A DNA stretch of 64,000 bases. Origin: Bog-756 sp963727075. Lineage in GTDB: Bacteria; Actinomycetota; Acidimicrobiia; Acidimicrobiales; RAAP-2. Every line of letters begins with the position of its first letter. Position 1 is the first letter of the stretch. Made by a program: the position numbers and the translations under genes. The notes under the pieces were generated by a model. That model was not told the origin of the DNA. It worked only from the letters and a program-made list of their open reading frames with translations, and did not search any database. Below are positions 50,987 through 60,407 of this stretch, piece by piece. Location of the stretch: contig CAVSET010000001.1 in the NCBI GenBank assembly GCA_963727075.1, positions 434,001 to 498,000 of the forward strand, in the 5' to 3' direction.

Positions 50987-53386
50987 TCACCGACGATCCG
51001 GATGAGTCGAGTCGCCTCGATGTCGATAACGTCGAGCCAGGACAATTCCGGCAACAAGGAGGGCGATCCCAACAGCACTATGCGCCCGCTCCTCTCGACG
51101 CATGGCGGGTCGGGTGGCCACGGGTTGAGGAGACCCGCCATTGCTTGGGATTGCGCCGGATGGTGGGCCTGTCCGGGTACCGGCAAGGATGATCACCAGC
51201 AAGAATGCCAGGCCCCCGAGGCCGATGACGGTCGGAGATACGTGGATGGGAACCGTCGCCGCGGCCAGGGCCATCCCCCCCACCATGCTGCCGACGAGCC
51301 ACCTGACAAAGACCCGGTCGGTGATTCGCGGCTTTCCCCGACGCCGACGCACGCGAACGAACCCGACAACTGCCACCGCGATAGCCGCGGCCAGGACAAC
51401 TGGGTCTGTTCCCGTTGCCCCGGCCCCGGGTCCGCTCGACGGCGATTGTGAAACGCCCAAGAGGCGAGAGAGGTCGTAGACCTGGATCGGACCGTTGTCG
51501 TAGACGCGATCGATGCCTGGTACCGAGTCGAACTTGCTCAGCTCGGCGGCGGTGAGGCGGGTGCCCGGTTCGGCTTCGCCCGGCTCGAAGTAGGTCCCGA
51601 AAAGTGGTGGCGATGACGCCAGCCGGCGGTCCACCACGATGTACCGGATGCGATCCGTGCGGATGAGGTTGAGGTCAGAGCGGTCGAACTGACGGCTGAA
51701 GAAGAGCGGGCCAGGGTCGCCGAGGCCGCTGATGCCCGTGACCAGGTTCACATCGGCGAAGTCGGCCACCAGCGCCCCGCTCTGCCGGTCGGCGGCGACG
51801 TTCGACCCCGCAGCAAGGTGAGTCGAGGCCCATCGGGCCACCGCAAGGGAAGGAGCGCTGAACGAGCGCTGATTCGCTCCGACTAGGTACGGGCCCGGCA
51901 CATAGGTGATGTCAGGTCCGGAGCCGAAAATCATGCTCCCGAGGAAGCACACCGTGGCGATCAAGATCGTTGCGGCACCCTCCAGGAGCGTCCGCTTCTT
52001 CGAAAGGCGTGTGGCGAGCCAGCCACCGATCACGATGGCCATGCCGAAGAAGATGAACGTGGTGGTCCGCTCTCCCACTTGGGAGCTCCCGGTTGAGATG
52101 CTGGCCAGCATGGCGAAGGGATATGCCGCGGCGACGGTCGCCGGCACGAATCGAAGCACGCCGCGAAGAGCCGTGCGCTTCCGGATCACGGCGAGCACGG
52201 ACGGGCAGAGCAACAGGCAGAAGGAGACCGCGGCAGCCAGCATGACCACGATCTCCCAGAACGAAGAGCCACCCTGGCTCGACTCGGTGTGGAACAGCGG
52301 TCGACTGCTGTGGTGGTGCCCAATTGCGGAGCTGAAACCGCTCGAGGCGTCGCTGAAGATCGGCCCCAGGTACGAGACGAGATGGCTTCCCAGGAACGCG
52401 CTCCAACCAAGGACGAGGACGACGCTCGTCGCGGCAGACAGTCCAATCCAGCGAGCGTCCTTCGGGCGTCCATCCATCCAAAGGCCTAACGACCAGACGA
52501 CGAGGAGGCCGGCCGTGAGCAACACGGTGAGGTGGTGTGTGACCACCAGAGCGGCCATGCTGGCGAGAGCGAGCAAGAAGTCGCGGTGGGCGTGGAAGAA
52601 GCCACGTCGGCTCACTACGGCGGACGGCGCGGAGCGGCCCGGGACGAAGGTGGTGGTCATCGAGGCCCGTGCGTCCAGTGATGACAGCATGAAGTGAACC
52701 GTCGCAACGGCAAACGCGAGCGCCAGGGGGCCGTAGTCCCAGGAGGCGAAGGTGTAGAAGGAAGGATTTGCCACGTAGACGAGGACGCCAATCCCGGCCG
52801 CTCGGGCCGATCGGCAAACCCGCTCGACGACAAGAAAGACGCAGAGAACCAGCACGATCCGCTGCGCCAACACCACCACCAGCTGGGCGAGAACCACCGG
52901 CAACCCCGTCATCCACTTGACGGCGACTGTCAGCAACTCCAGCCCTGGATAGTAGGGACTCACCGGCAGGATTCGGTTGTGGACCAGGAGGGTCCTGCTT
53001 CCAAGCAAACGGTTCAGGGTGGCACCATGGATCAGCTCATCGAACCAGTCGAAGATCAGCGGACTGCGTATGTAGTAGGAGGCAAGCAGCCCAACCCCGA
53101 GGACCAACGACACCGCTACCCGCTCGGATCTGGCAGCCGTGCTGGTGGTGAGCCGCACGGCGCACGGCGTGAAGATCGCGACGAGTCCGACAAAGAACAT
53201 CGGGAGCGCCGGCGCCTGGTGGCCAGCCCGGGCCAGTGCGTCCCCAAGCCCTGTCACGAACAGCCCGGCCCCGACGAGAGCGACGACGGTGCCCAGCCGC
53301 GAAGAGCCCGAGGTACCAAGGGACACGGGGCCGCCCGCCGCGTTGCGAACGAGAAGTGGTGCGGCTTTCACATCGAGCTGATCCAC
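50987..53386 (-). CDS. Large polytopic membrane protein, GT-C glycosyltransferase-like
   Basis: 799 residues from GTG 53386, with about 13-14 membrane helices. The first outer loop has an acidic FDWFDELIHGATLNRLLGSR, the position of the catalytic Asp/Glu in GT-C enzymes, followed by ILPVSPYYPGLELLTVAVKW. After helix about 11 a soluble segment (TYVPGPYLVGANQRSFSAPS) of about 170 residues follows, then more helices and a basic tail. It could be a lipid-phosphosugar-dependent transferase or a polymerase; not proven. Confidence 0.72.
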   Translation of the reverse strand: MDQLDVKAAPLLVRNAAGGPVSLGTSGSSRLGTVVALVGAGLFVTGLGDALARAGHQAPALPMFFVGLVAIFTPCAVRLTTSTAARSERVAVSLVLGVGLLASYYIRSPLIFDWFDELIHGATLNRLLGSRTLLVHNRILPVSPYYPGLELLTVAVKWMTGLPVVLAQLVVVLAQRIVLVLCVFLVVERVCRSARAAGIGVLVYVANPSFYTFASWDYGPLALAFAVATVHFMLSSLDARASMTTTFVPGRSAPSAVVSRRGFFHAHRDFLLALASMAALVVTHHLTVLLTAGLLVVWSLGLWMDGRPKDARWIGLSAATSVVLVLGWSAFLGSHLVSYLGPIFSDASSGFSSAIGHHHSSRPLFHTESSQGGSSFWEIVVMLAAAVSFCLLLCPSVLAVIRKRTALRGVLRFVPATVAAAYPFAMLASISTGSSQVGERTTTFIFFGMAIVIGGWLATRLSKKRTLLEGAATILIATVCFLGSMIFGSGPDITYVPGPYLVGANQRSFSAPSLAVARWASTHLAAGSNVAADRQSGALVADFADVNLVTGISGLGDPGPLFFSRQFDRSDLNLIRTDRIRYIVVDRRLASSPPLFGTYFEPGEAEPGTRLTAAELSKFDSVPGIDRVYDNGPIQVYDLSRLLGVSQSPSSGPGAGATGTDPVVLAAAIAVAVVGFVRVRRRRGKPRITDRVFVRWLVGSMVGGMALAAATVPIHVSPTVIGLGGLAFLLVIILAGTRTGPPSGAIPSNGGSPQPVATRPAMRREERAHSAVGIALLVAGIVLARRYRHRGDSTHPDRR

Positions 53387-53665
53387 CGGACGTACCTAGA
53401 GCGCAGCTCTCCGGTCCATCACGCTCCCATACCCTCGTGCAGTGAGACCGTCCCCAATAGTGACGGTGAAGTGTAGCCCGTGGGTTGCGGGCCGGCTTCG
53501 AGCCTCCCGCGCATCGACGCCGGTGCCCGAGCAACTCTGCTGGGAAGGCCACCTGCCTGGGACAGCAGCTACGGCGGGGCCGCCTTCATCGAGGATTCGA
53601 AAGTGGCCGGCGCGTCGGACATAGTTGCCAAATCCCCGACCAGTCCCAATCCATATCCGAGAGTT

Positions 53666-54909
53666 CTAGGGCACCCCGCCGTGGCGATCGCCCACGGGCA
53701 TTAGGTCTCCAGCCGCCCGGCGGTAGAGGCCCTCGACCTGGCCAGCAACGGCCGAGGCTGTGTAGGCGCGCACCCGCTCGAGCCCGCTCCGTCCCATGGC
53801 CGTCGCCAGGGCCGGATCCTCGATCATGGAGGTCAATGCATCCGCCAGAGCCACCGCGTCCCCCGGCGGAACAAGAGTTCCCGTGACGCCGTCTTCCACC
53901 AGATCGACGATTCCACCGCTTGATGAGGCGACAACCGGCCGGCCGGCAGCCATCGCCTCGAGCACCACGGTCGGACAGGCGTCAAGCACGATGGACGGGA
54001 CGACCACCACGCTTGCCTCCCGCACGAGCTCGAGCACGACATCGGGTCGGGTCAGACCGAGGAGCTCGACGCCGGGAGGCCGCTCCACAGGAGCGTCGGC
54101 TTGTACCGTCCCGGCGAGAACGAGAGGAGGCGCATGACGCATCTGCCGGTAGGCGGCGAAAAGCACACCGACCCCTTTGTCCATGGTTACGTCTCCGACA
54201 AATACCATCGGTCCGCCTGGATCAATACTCTCGAGCGAGTCGGGATCAACCAAGATGTCGTCGGGAATAAAGTTCGGAATCACCTCATAGTGTCCGAACC
54301 TGGTCAAGTCGGTACGGGCCACGACGATAGGGCTTACCGGAACGAAGGTCGCCACGCTCTTCTCCCGGGCATGGCGCCAGGCAAGGTTGGCCAACGCAAC
54401 GCCGGGGCCAACAACCCGCCCATACATAGCTGAGGCACAACGGAGGCACACGAACGGTGCGGGTCCGGCGCAAACGCGTTCGCCTCGCATCATTCGCTTC
54501 GTGGCGCACACGTGGCTGTAGTCGTGCATGGTGAGAACCACAGGCGTGCGGGTGTGACGGGAGGGGCCGATTAGAGAGTTCACGATCCAGTCGTGGGCGT
54601 GCGCTACGTCGAACCGGTTGCCGCTGAGCAAGTGTGCTATTCCAGACCGCGCAACTCGGGGTCGGGTAGCGGCGGTGCATGGGGACGATTCTGAGCTTCG
54701 TAGATGTGGGGGACACGCTGAGAAGTCGTACGGAGCCGGTGAAGCACCAACGGCCCATCCGTTGTCGTTCCGGAGTCGCCGCTAGTAGCGATGGTGACCA
54801 ACTCAATCTTGTGGCCACGGGCGGCGAGCGCCTGCGCCAGGTCTCGTACATGGCGCTCCTGCCCGCCTCCACCCGGGGGATAGAACTGGGTGAGCATCAA
54901 AACGCGCAT
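53666..54909 (-). pseudogene. GT4 family glycosyltransferase, one frameshift
   Basis: ATG 54909 begins RVLMLTQFYPPGGGGQERHV, the GT4 N-terminal loop. A missing base near 54655 (expected DPELARSGIAHLL, read as DPELRGLE then stop) breaks the frame. The rest is intact: FDVAHAHDWIVNSLIGPSRH, PMVFVGDVTMDKGVGVLFAA, and VVVPSIVLDACPTVVLEAMA with GRPVVASSSGG (donor site). About 414 residues when joined. The only frameshift I found outside the first 17 kb. Confidence 0.85.
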
Positions 54910-54950
54910 CGAGCGTGCAACGCTACTTCAACTCGTTGGAACCGGCCGAC

Positions 54951-54968
54951 CCGGCACCTCGGTGCCGG
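54951..54968. repeat. Perfect hairpin in a divergent promoter region
   Basis: CCGGCACC TC GGTGCCGG (8-bp arms), between the start of the GT4 gene on the minus strand and the small membrane gene on the plus strand. Could be an operator or a structured leader. Confidence 0.45.
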
Positions 54969-55100
54969 TATCGCTCCGCTAGCCCTGGCCAGGCCGAAAG
55001 GATGCTTCCCGCCGACACGATTAGGCTCTCTCGGGGGTAGAGCAGGACACTATGAGGCCGACTGATGTCAGCGTCGAACATCGGACTCCGGAGCTAGCGC

Positions 55101-55469
55101 GTGGGTGAGACACCGAGAAGGAGTCGTCGTTCGCGTTCCCAGATCGTGCTGGGGTGCATCGGACTAGCCCTTGTCGCGGCAGGAGTCCTGCTGGCAACCG
55201 TTACGGCCCGAAAAGAGTGGGCCCCTCCCCTCGAGTTGTCGGTCATCCATGAACAGGGCGGCCGATCGGTCGCAAATGTGGATTGGGGCTCGACGGGACT
55301 GATTGCGGCGCACCTTGACATTGTGGCCGAAGGCAAAGTCCTGTGGTCAGCCCCGCTATCCCGGAATGGCGCCGTGCAGAACGTCCGCCTCCCGAGCAGC
55401 ACCCTCGGTCCGGAGTCGCACGTGATCGTCGTGTCGAGGGGTCATACCCTACGCGGGGTTGACGGCTGA
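55101..55469 (+). CDS. Small membrane-anchored protein of unknown function
   Basis: 122 residues from GTG 55101. A basic start (GETPRRSRRSRSQI) and one hydrophobic helix (VLGCIGLALVAAGVLLATVT) anchor a short extracytoplasmic domain with WAPPLELSVIHEQGGRSVAN and NGAVQNVRLPSSTLGPESHV, perhaps a beta-sandwich. No family recognised. It lies 288 bp before the second GH16 gene on the same strand and may belong to the same glycan function. Codon use looks coding; confidence moderate. Confidence 0.5.
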   Translation: MGETPRRSRRSRSQIVLGCIGLALVAAGVLLATVTARKEWAPPLELSVIHEQGGRSVANVDWGSTGLIAAHLDIVAEGKVLWSAPLSRNGAVQNVRLPSSTLGPESHVIVVSRGHTLRGVDG

Positions 55470-55757
55470 TGGGTGTCGGACGTTGTACGACTCCATCGCG
55501 CGCAGGAGGGCGACGCGTGAGTCTCGAGTCTCGATCGGCCTGCACGCTTCGGCACGGCTCGAGGGTCGGAACCTACCGCAAAGACCTGACCCGAGCGCCA
55601 AACGCTGAATCGGAACCAGCTCTTTGCTCTAGCGATGCGGATGGCACCACACCAGACGTCTTCCCGTGCCTCCCTGTCTTGATGCCATGCTCGGCAAGTG
55701 GTCTTGGCAGTCTCGCCTTCCATGGCCCGCGGTAGCGGCAAGGACAGGGGGCGTTGG

Positions 55758-56657
55758 ATGCGCTTCCTGCAGAAACGCCGACCGGCGGTAGTTGGCCTGG
55801 TGGTCCTGATCGGCATTCTTGCCCTGGAGCCGTCGGCCATCCCGACGGTCGGATCGTCGCCGAGCCCGAGCCTGCTGTTCTCCGACAAGTTTGACGGCAC
55901 ATCTCTCCATAGATCGAAGTGGAACACCTTTATCACGAGCCGCCAGGCAAATGGCCACCCTTGGACTGATCCGCGACCTGCGCAAGCGAGAAACGGCGTC
56001 CGGAACGGGTGCAGTTATGGGGCGCAGTACTTCCTACCCAGTCAAGTGGGCGTCCACGACGGGCTCAACTTGACGGCGTCGCGGACTTCCACGTCGGGTT
56101 GGTGCAACCAGACGGCCTCGGTGTCTACGTTCCCGTGGCGGTCGGGTGTGGTGTCCACCTACAACCACTTCCAATTCAACGGTGGCTACCTATCCATAAC
56201 CATGAAGGCTGCGCCGGGGGACGGGATGTGGCCCGGATTGTGGATGCTGCCCGGCCCTGGTGGAAACCATGGAGACGATTATGAGATCGACCTTCAAGAA
56301 GGAGGCTTCGTCCCACCGAACCCGGCGAGTGAGACATATGCCTGGAATCTCCACCGAGGTTCGAACACGTGGGGTGGCACGGTCAAAACGGGGGTTGATC
56401 TCAGCTCCAACTACCACACATACAGTCTGGACTGGATCTCGGGCCAGTCGCTTACGTGGTACCTGGATGGCAAGAAGATCGCGAAGCTGACGAAGGCGCA
56501 GGCAAGCATTCCGGATGAGCCAATGGAGCTCATCATGGACCTGGCCGTCGCAAGTACAAGCGCGTCGGGTTGGCACCAGGCGTACGACTCGACAACCATT
56601 TCTCCATCTGCAATGCACGTGTCGAGTGTGCAGGTCTGGTCGGCGCCTCCTTCGTGA
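55758..56657 (+). CDS. Secreted GH16-family glycanase, no repeats
   Basis: 299 residues from ATG 55758 (signal peptide RRPAVVGLVVLIGILALEPS); in-frame starts at 55698 and 55722 are possible. The GH16 domain covers most of the protein: LLFSDKFDGTSLHRSKWNTF, WPGLWMLPGPGG, catalytic DDYEIDLQEGG (E176, D178, E181) and HTYSLDWISGQSLTWYLDGK. It shares the EIDLQEGG core with the repeat-bearing GH16 enzyme at 40-42 kb but lacks repeats, so the two may act on the same glycan in different places. Confidence 0.9.
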   Translation: MRFLQKRRPAVVGLVVLIGILALEPSAIPTVGSSPSPSLLFSDKFDGTSLHRSKWNTFITSRQANGHPWTDPRPAQARNGVRNGCSYGAQYFLPSQVGVHDGLNLTASRTSTSGWCNQTASVSTFPWRSGVVSTYNHFQFNGGYLSITMKAAPGDGMWPGLWMLPGPGGNHGDDYEIDLQEGGFVPPNPASETYAWNLHRGSNTWGGTVKTGVDLSSNYHTYSLDWISGQSLTWYLDGKKIAKLTKAQASIPDEPMELIMDLAVASTSASGWHQAYDSTTISPSAMHVSSVQVWSAPPS

Positions 56658-56814
56658 TTCCGATCCGATCCTTCGATTGACCAGCCACGTCCCCGAAGGT
56701 GACCCTTCAGGCTTCGTGCCAGTGTCGTCAAGTATGGGCTCGTCGCATGAAGCTGGTAGTGGGGTTGTCCGTGTTTCCTCCCGTCGGAGGCGGTCGAGTC
56801 TGATGGTGCACCGT

Positions 56815-57855
56815 TCAGCCTTGATGCGCCGGCGGCCTGTGGATCGCAACCGTGGCAATGAGGTCCCGGTGGTCGCTTCCCGGGCCGTTGTCCGTTCTGA
56901 TCTGCGTGACTACGACGCCCAATCCGGTGAGCACGTGGTCGATTCGCACCAATGGGGGGAGAAATGGCTTGGTCTGCGACCAGGTCATATCAAATGCCTT
57001 TCCCCGAGCCGCTGCTCCATCGGTGACACCGGCATCGAGGACGCCACGAAATCCGCGGTTGTTCCAGGTGGCGTTGAAGTCGCCGACCATGAGCAGATTC
57101 GCTGTTCCGCGGGCGCGAAGAAGCCGACCGATGGTGAGGAGTTGTTCCTTCCATTGGAGGAACGACACCGGGAGTGGAGCGATGGTGTGGATGACCCACA
57201 GCGGCTGTGGTCCTGACGGAAGTTCCAATGTCGTCTGGATGATAAGTGGACGCCCGTCCAGATTGACGACCTTGGTGTCCACGAGCGGATAGTGGGCGGC
57301 CACAAAGAAGGCGAATGGATCGGACCGCTTCAGCTCGACCCGGTAGGGAAGGCCGGCGAGGGCACCAGCCTTGCTGAGTTGGGCTGTGTCGAACGGGCCG
57401 GTTTCTTCCATCGTCAACAATTGGGGCCGCACGGCGGTGATCTCCTGTGCGTAACCGGCCATTGACCGGTTCTCGTTGTAGACGTTGGCATCAAACAGGC
57501 GGAGGACCGGCGCCTTCGTTGTCCAGGCAGGCACCGGTTGCGCGGCAGTCAGCTCGGGGAGAAGAAAGGCGATCTGGGCGGCGACGATAACCAGCGCGCT
57601 CAGGGCGAGGAAGGGTCGGTGGCTCACGGCTGCCAGAATCAGCACAATCCACGCCGGGAGATAGACGAATGCCGTCAGGCAGTCGAGAATTGCGAACGGT
57701 TCGAACTGATCCCAGAAGAGGATGCGGAAAGTGGCGATGGTGGCTAGGAGGATGACCACGATCCACAGGGGAATCGCCACCATGTCTGTGAACCGCAGGC
57801 TGCGCCGTCGCCTTGGTCGAGAATCCAGCGGGTCAATCGACGCGTCGGCTTGCAC
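56815..57855 (-). CDS. Membrane-anchored endonuclease/exonuclease/phosphatase (EEP) family protein
   Basis: 346 residues from GTG 57855. Three N-terminal membrane helices (AIPLWIVVILLATIATFRIL; LDCLTAFVYLPAWIVLILAA; FLALSALVIVAAQIAFLL), then an EEP domain facing outward: VLRLFDANVYNENRS, LTMEETG, LLMVGDFNATWNN, VRIDHVLTG and GPGSDHRDLIATV, the metal and catalytic residues of the DNase I-like fold. It may cut phosphodiesters or lipid phosphates. TACGCT lies 6 nt before the GTG. Confidence 0.88.
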   Translation of the reverse strand: MQADASIDPLDSRPRRRRSLRFTDMVAIPLWIVVILLATIATFRILFWDQFEPFAILDCLTAFVYLPAWIVLILAAVSHRPFLALSALVIVAAQIAFLLPELTAAQPVPAWTTKAPVLRLFDANVYNENRSMAGYAQEITAVRPQLLTMEETGPFDTAQLSKAGALAGLPYRVELKRSDPFAFFVAAHYPLVDTKVVNLDGRPLIIQTTLELPSGPQPLWVIHTIAPLPVSFLQWKEQLLTIGRLLRARGTANLLMVGDFNATWNNRGFRGVLDAGVTDGAAARGKAFDMTWSQTKPFLPPLVRIDHVLTGLGVVVTQIRTDNGPGSDHRDLIATVAIHRPPAHQG

Positions 57856-57861
57856 GGGAAG

Positions 57862-57867
57862 AGCGTA
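57862..57867 (-). promoter_or_regulatory. -10 hexamer (TACGCT) for the EEP gene
   Basis: On the minus strand TACGCT is followed by 6 nt and then GTG 57855, a leaderless arrangement. The gene therefore need not depend on the zinc-ribbon gene upstream. Confidence 0.4.
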
Positions 57868-57935
57868 CGGTCACTTGGTGATACCGTCAGAGTCGACCGG
57901 CCGAGGAACGTGGACCGTCAGTGAAAGCAGCGCCT

Positions 57936-58208
57936 CTACCGACCTCGCAACCGACGACTAGGCGACGCCTTTGTCTCTGATTCTCTGTCAACTTGTTCGG
58001 AGGCTGCTGTGATGCCCTCGGGCGTGGACTGACTGGCGAACAGTTCACCGACACACTCTTGGCACAGGCGGCCGTAGGCCCGGTCGATTCCCAGGAGCTT
58101 GCGGTCGTGTCGGCGAACCTTGGTCACGTAGCCCCTCCATCCGCAACGATGGCAGAGCCCTTTCTGGATCCTCTTTCGAGGTCCGGTAACGCGGTCGACC
58201 GAGCTCAT
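57936..58208 (-). CDS. Small zinc-ribbon-like protein of unknown function
   Basis: 90 residues from ATG 58208. KGLCHRCGWRGYVTKVRRHD and RLCQECVGEL give two CxxC pairs with spacing suited to one zinc ribbon; the rest is basic and acidic patches. May bind nucleic acid. No family recognised. The frame runs upstream to 58310, but ATG 58208 is the most plausible start. Lies 80 bp before the EEP gene, same strand. Confidence 0.55.
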   Translation of the reverse strand: MSSVDRVTGPRKRIQKGLCHRCGWRGYVTKVRRHDRKLLGIDRAYGRLCQECVGELFASQSTPEGITAASEQVDRESETKASPSRRLRGR

Positions 58209-59043
58209 GGCTATCCCCCAGTGGCTTCGCGTTTCCATGTGATCCGTATCGGCTGACTGCCGAAGAAACTGTACGGAAAGCTCTTCAATGGTATGCCACC
58301 AGCGGCCCAATTAATGGGATATGAATCGCTTAGACCTGCCTGACCCAAAATGTAACGTTCGGACCGTCCCCCGCATTTCGCCCCCTAGCCAGGCGGCCCA
58401 GCCTCGTCCGGCGTCGGGAACCCACTCGAGACGAGCTGGCTGGCGCGCCTGCTTGCTTCCCCAGATCCACCCTTGTCCGGCACAGGGTGCAAACGGCTCC
58501 CCCTGGATTTGGTGGGTGGCACGCTCGACACGATCTCTCATATGGCTATTGAGACACGCCGGAGAGCGAAGACGAACGTCGGCCGTTACCCAGTAGGTCA
58601 ACCGACCGTTCTTCGAGCCAGAGACTCGTCCAGGACACGTGAACGCCACGACGGAGTTCACCGCGGCGTTCCACGACCGGCCTGGCCAACTCCAATGTGG
58701 ACACCTTGCCGGAACGCCATCCGGCCGGTGCTCAACAGCCACTTTGAGCGCGCATACCGCTACTCAGCATGAAATATTGCAGAGAGTGAGCGGGCGCTCG
58801 CGTACAGCGATCGGCAATCCTTGGGCGGCGCTTGCCTACCGACTCAGCGCGGCCAACTTCAATTCCACCGATCTCGTTCGTTGGGAGAGTCGGTTGCTCA
58901 GGAAGCTAGCGATGTCATGTGGAGACGGCGTCAGCACATGGCTAGTCTCTGACAAACACCTCCTTTACAGACAAGGGTGCTTTCAGTGCTCCCGGCAAGT
59001 GGAACCAGGTTGGGCGGGGTGGAGACCATAGCGGAGAGGCCTC
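58209..59043. other. 835-bp gap with no recognised gene
   Basis: Short open frames occur on both strands, but none resembles a protein or has a good start. CCCAATTAATGGG near 58308 (imperfect palindrome) lies upstream of the zinc-ribbon gene. The right end carries the ribosome site (GGAGAGGCC) of the GT2 gene. Confidence 0.55.
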
Positions 59044-59889
59044 ATGGGGTTGGGCGGCGTTGATGTGCATTCCCAGCGTTCGGTCGGTTCAGAGGAACCT
59101 GAGCCCACGGTTAGCGTCGTCATACCGGCGAAGAACGAGGCTCAGAACCTCCCACGGGTGTTGGCCGAGTTGCCCGGTGATGTCTACGAGGTGATCTTGG
59201 TCGACGGTTGCTCCTCTGATGACACCGTCAAGGTTGCGCAATGGTTGCGCCCGGACATCATCACGATCGGCCAGACTCGCAAGGGGAAGGGGAACGCCCT
59301 GGCCTGTGGGTTTGCCGTGGCCACTGGAGACTTCATCGTGATGCTCGATGCGGACGGGTCGGCCAATCCATCGGAGATCCACCGCTTCGTCGACGCGCTG
59401 AAGGAAGGTGCCGACTTCGCCAAAGGTTCCCGATTCATCAAGGGGGGTGGGAGCAGCGACATCAGCGGATTCCGGCGGGTGGGAAACTACTGTTTGAGCA
59501 GGCTGGCAAATGTTCTATATGGCACGCGGTACACCGATCTCTGCTACGGCTACAACGCGTTCCGCCGCGATTGCCTTTCCGTCATTGGTCTCGACGGGAG
59601 AGTGATCGCGGGCACCGATGGGAACACCCTGCTCTGGGGCGACGGATTCGAAGTAGAGACACTGATCAACGTGCGGATCGCCATGGCCGGTCTGAAGGTC
59701 ACCGAGGTCCCTAGCTTCGAGCGAAGGCGCGGTTATGGCACTAGCAACCTCAACGCCATCTCCGATGGCCTACGAGTCCTGAGAACGATTCATGCTGAAC
59801 GCCACCGCAGTGGTCTTATGCAAATCGAAGCGCGACACTACCCGGAACGTCTTGACGATCGGCCCGACGTGGAGACGAGAGAGTCGTGA
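59044..59889 (+). CDS. GT2 family glycosyltransferase (dolichyl-phosphate-mannose-synthase-like)
   Basis: 281 residues. VSVVIPAKNEAQNLPRVLAE, YEVILVDGCSSDDTVKVAQW, RKGKGNALACGFAVATGDFI and VMLDADGSANPSEI (DxD) match the DPM1-like GT2 group; the later part has GFEVETLINVRIAMAGLKVT and PSFERRRGYGTSNL. No membrane anchor. Such enzymes move a sugar from a nucleotide donor to a polyprenyl phosphate, which would supply the GT-C-like protein of the same island. Confidence 0.9.
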   Translation: MGLGGVDVHSQRSVGSEEPEPTVSVVIPAKNEAQNLPRVLAELPGDVYEVILVDGCSSDDTVKVAQWLRPDIITIGQTRKGKGNALACGFAVATGDFIVMLDADGSANPSEIHRFVDALKEGADFAKGSRFIKGGGSSDISGFRRVGNYCLSRLANVLYGTRYTDLCYGYNAFRRDCLSVIGLDGRVIAGTDGNTLLWGDGFEVETLINVRIAMAGLKVTEVPSFERRRGYGTSNLNAISDGLRVLRTIHAERHRSGLMQIEARHYPERLDDRPDVETRES

Positions 59890-60020
59890 CATTGCCACCC
59901 AGCCGCTACGTCTTGGCAGCCTAGAAACGACAACCGAGGCCCACGTTTCACAGGCGGCCACCTGAAGCGACTCGGGCCCTTCCACACCGTGGAACCTGGC
60001 TCGATGAGCGGCGCCGGTGC

Positions 60021-60026
60021 TACGTT
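60021..60026 (+). promoter_or_regulatory. -10 hexamer (TACGTT) for the VOC gene
   Basis: TACGTT lies 6 nt before ATG 60033 and fits the leaderless pattern seen elsewhere in the window. Confidence 0.4.
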
Positions 60027-60032
60027 CCGCCA

Positions 60033-60407
60033 ATGCTTAGGGAGGCGCCGTTCGTGGGCTTCATCCCGGTGAGCGACCAGTCGGTGGCCCGACAATTCTA
60101 CGAAGGGGTGCTCGGACTGACCGTCGTCGAGGAGACGCCCTTCGCCACAGTGGTCGACGCCGGTAGGACGCGGCTGCGGCTGACCCCGGTACCCGAACTC
60201 ACCGTGCAGCCTTTCACCATCGCCGGCTGGCAGGTCGCGGATGTGACCGCAACGGCGGTGGCTCTCACCGAGCGGGGTGTTCCCTTTCTTCGCTATGACG
60301 GCATGGACCAGGACGAGCTTGGCATCTGGACCACCCCGGGCGGCGACCGGGTCGCCTGGTTCCGCGACCCCGACGGCAACATCCTGTCGCTGACTGCCCT
60401 GGCGTAA
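60033..60407 (+). CDS. VOC-superfamily (glyoxalase-like) protein
   Basis: 124 residues, one vicinal-oxygen-chelate domain: FVGFIPVSDQSVARQFYEGV and LGLTVVEE at the N-terminus, WFRDPDGNILSLTALA at the C-terminus (the usual DPDGN ending). The metal ligands of true glyoxalase I are only partly kept, so function (lyase, dioxygenase or binding protein) is open. Alone on the plus strand, convergent with the sulfur cassette. Confidence 0.82.
   Translation: MLREAPFVGFIPVSDQSVARQFYEGVLGLTVVEETPFATVVDAGRTRLRLTPVPELTVQPFTIAGWQVADVTATAVALTERGVPFLRYDGMDQDELGIWTTPGGDRVAWFRDPDGNILSLTALA

Noticed and set aside
58485..58540. c-di-GMP (GEMM-type) riboswitch
   Set aside because: A CACAGGG-TGCAAAC stretch recalls part of the motif, but the GAAA tetraloop, second conserved block and paired stems are missing.
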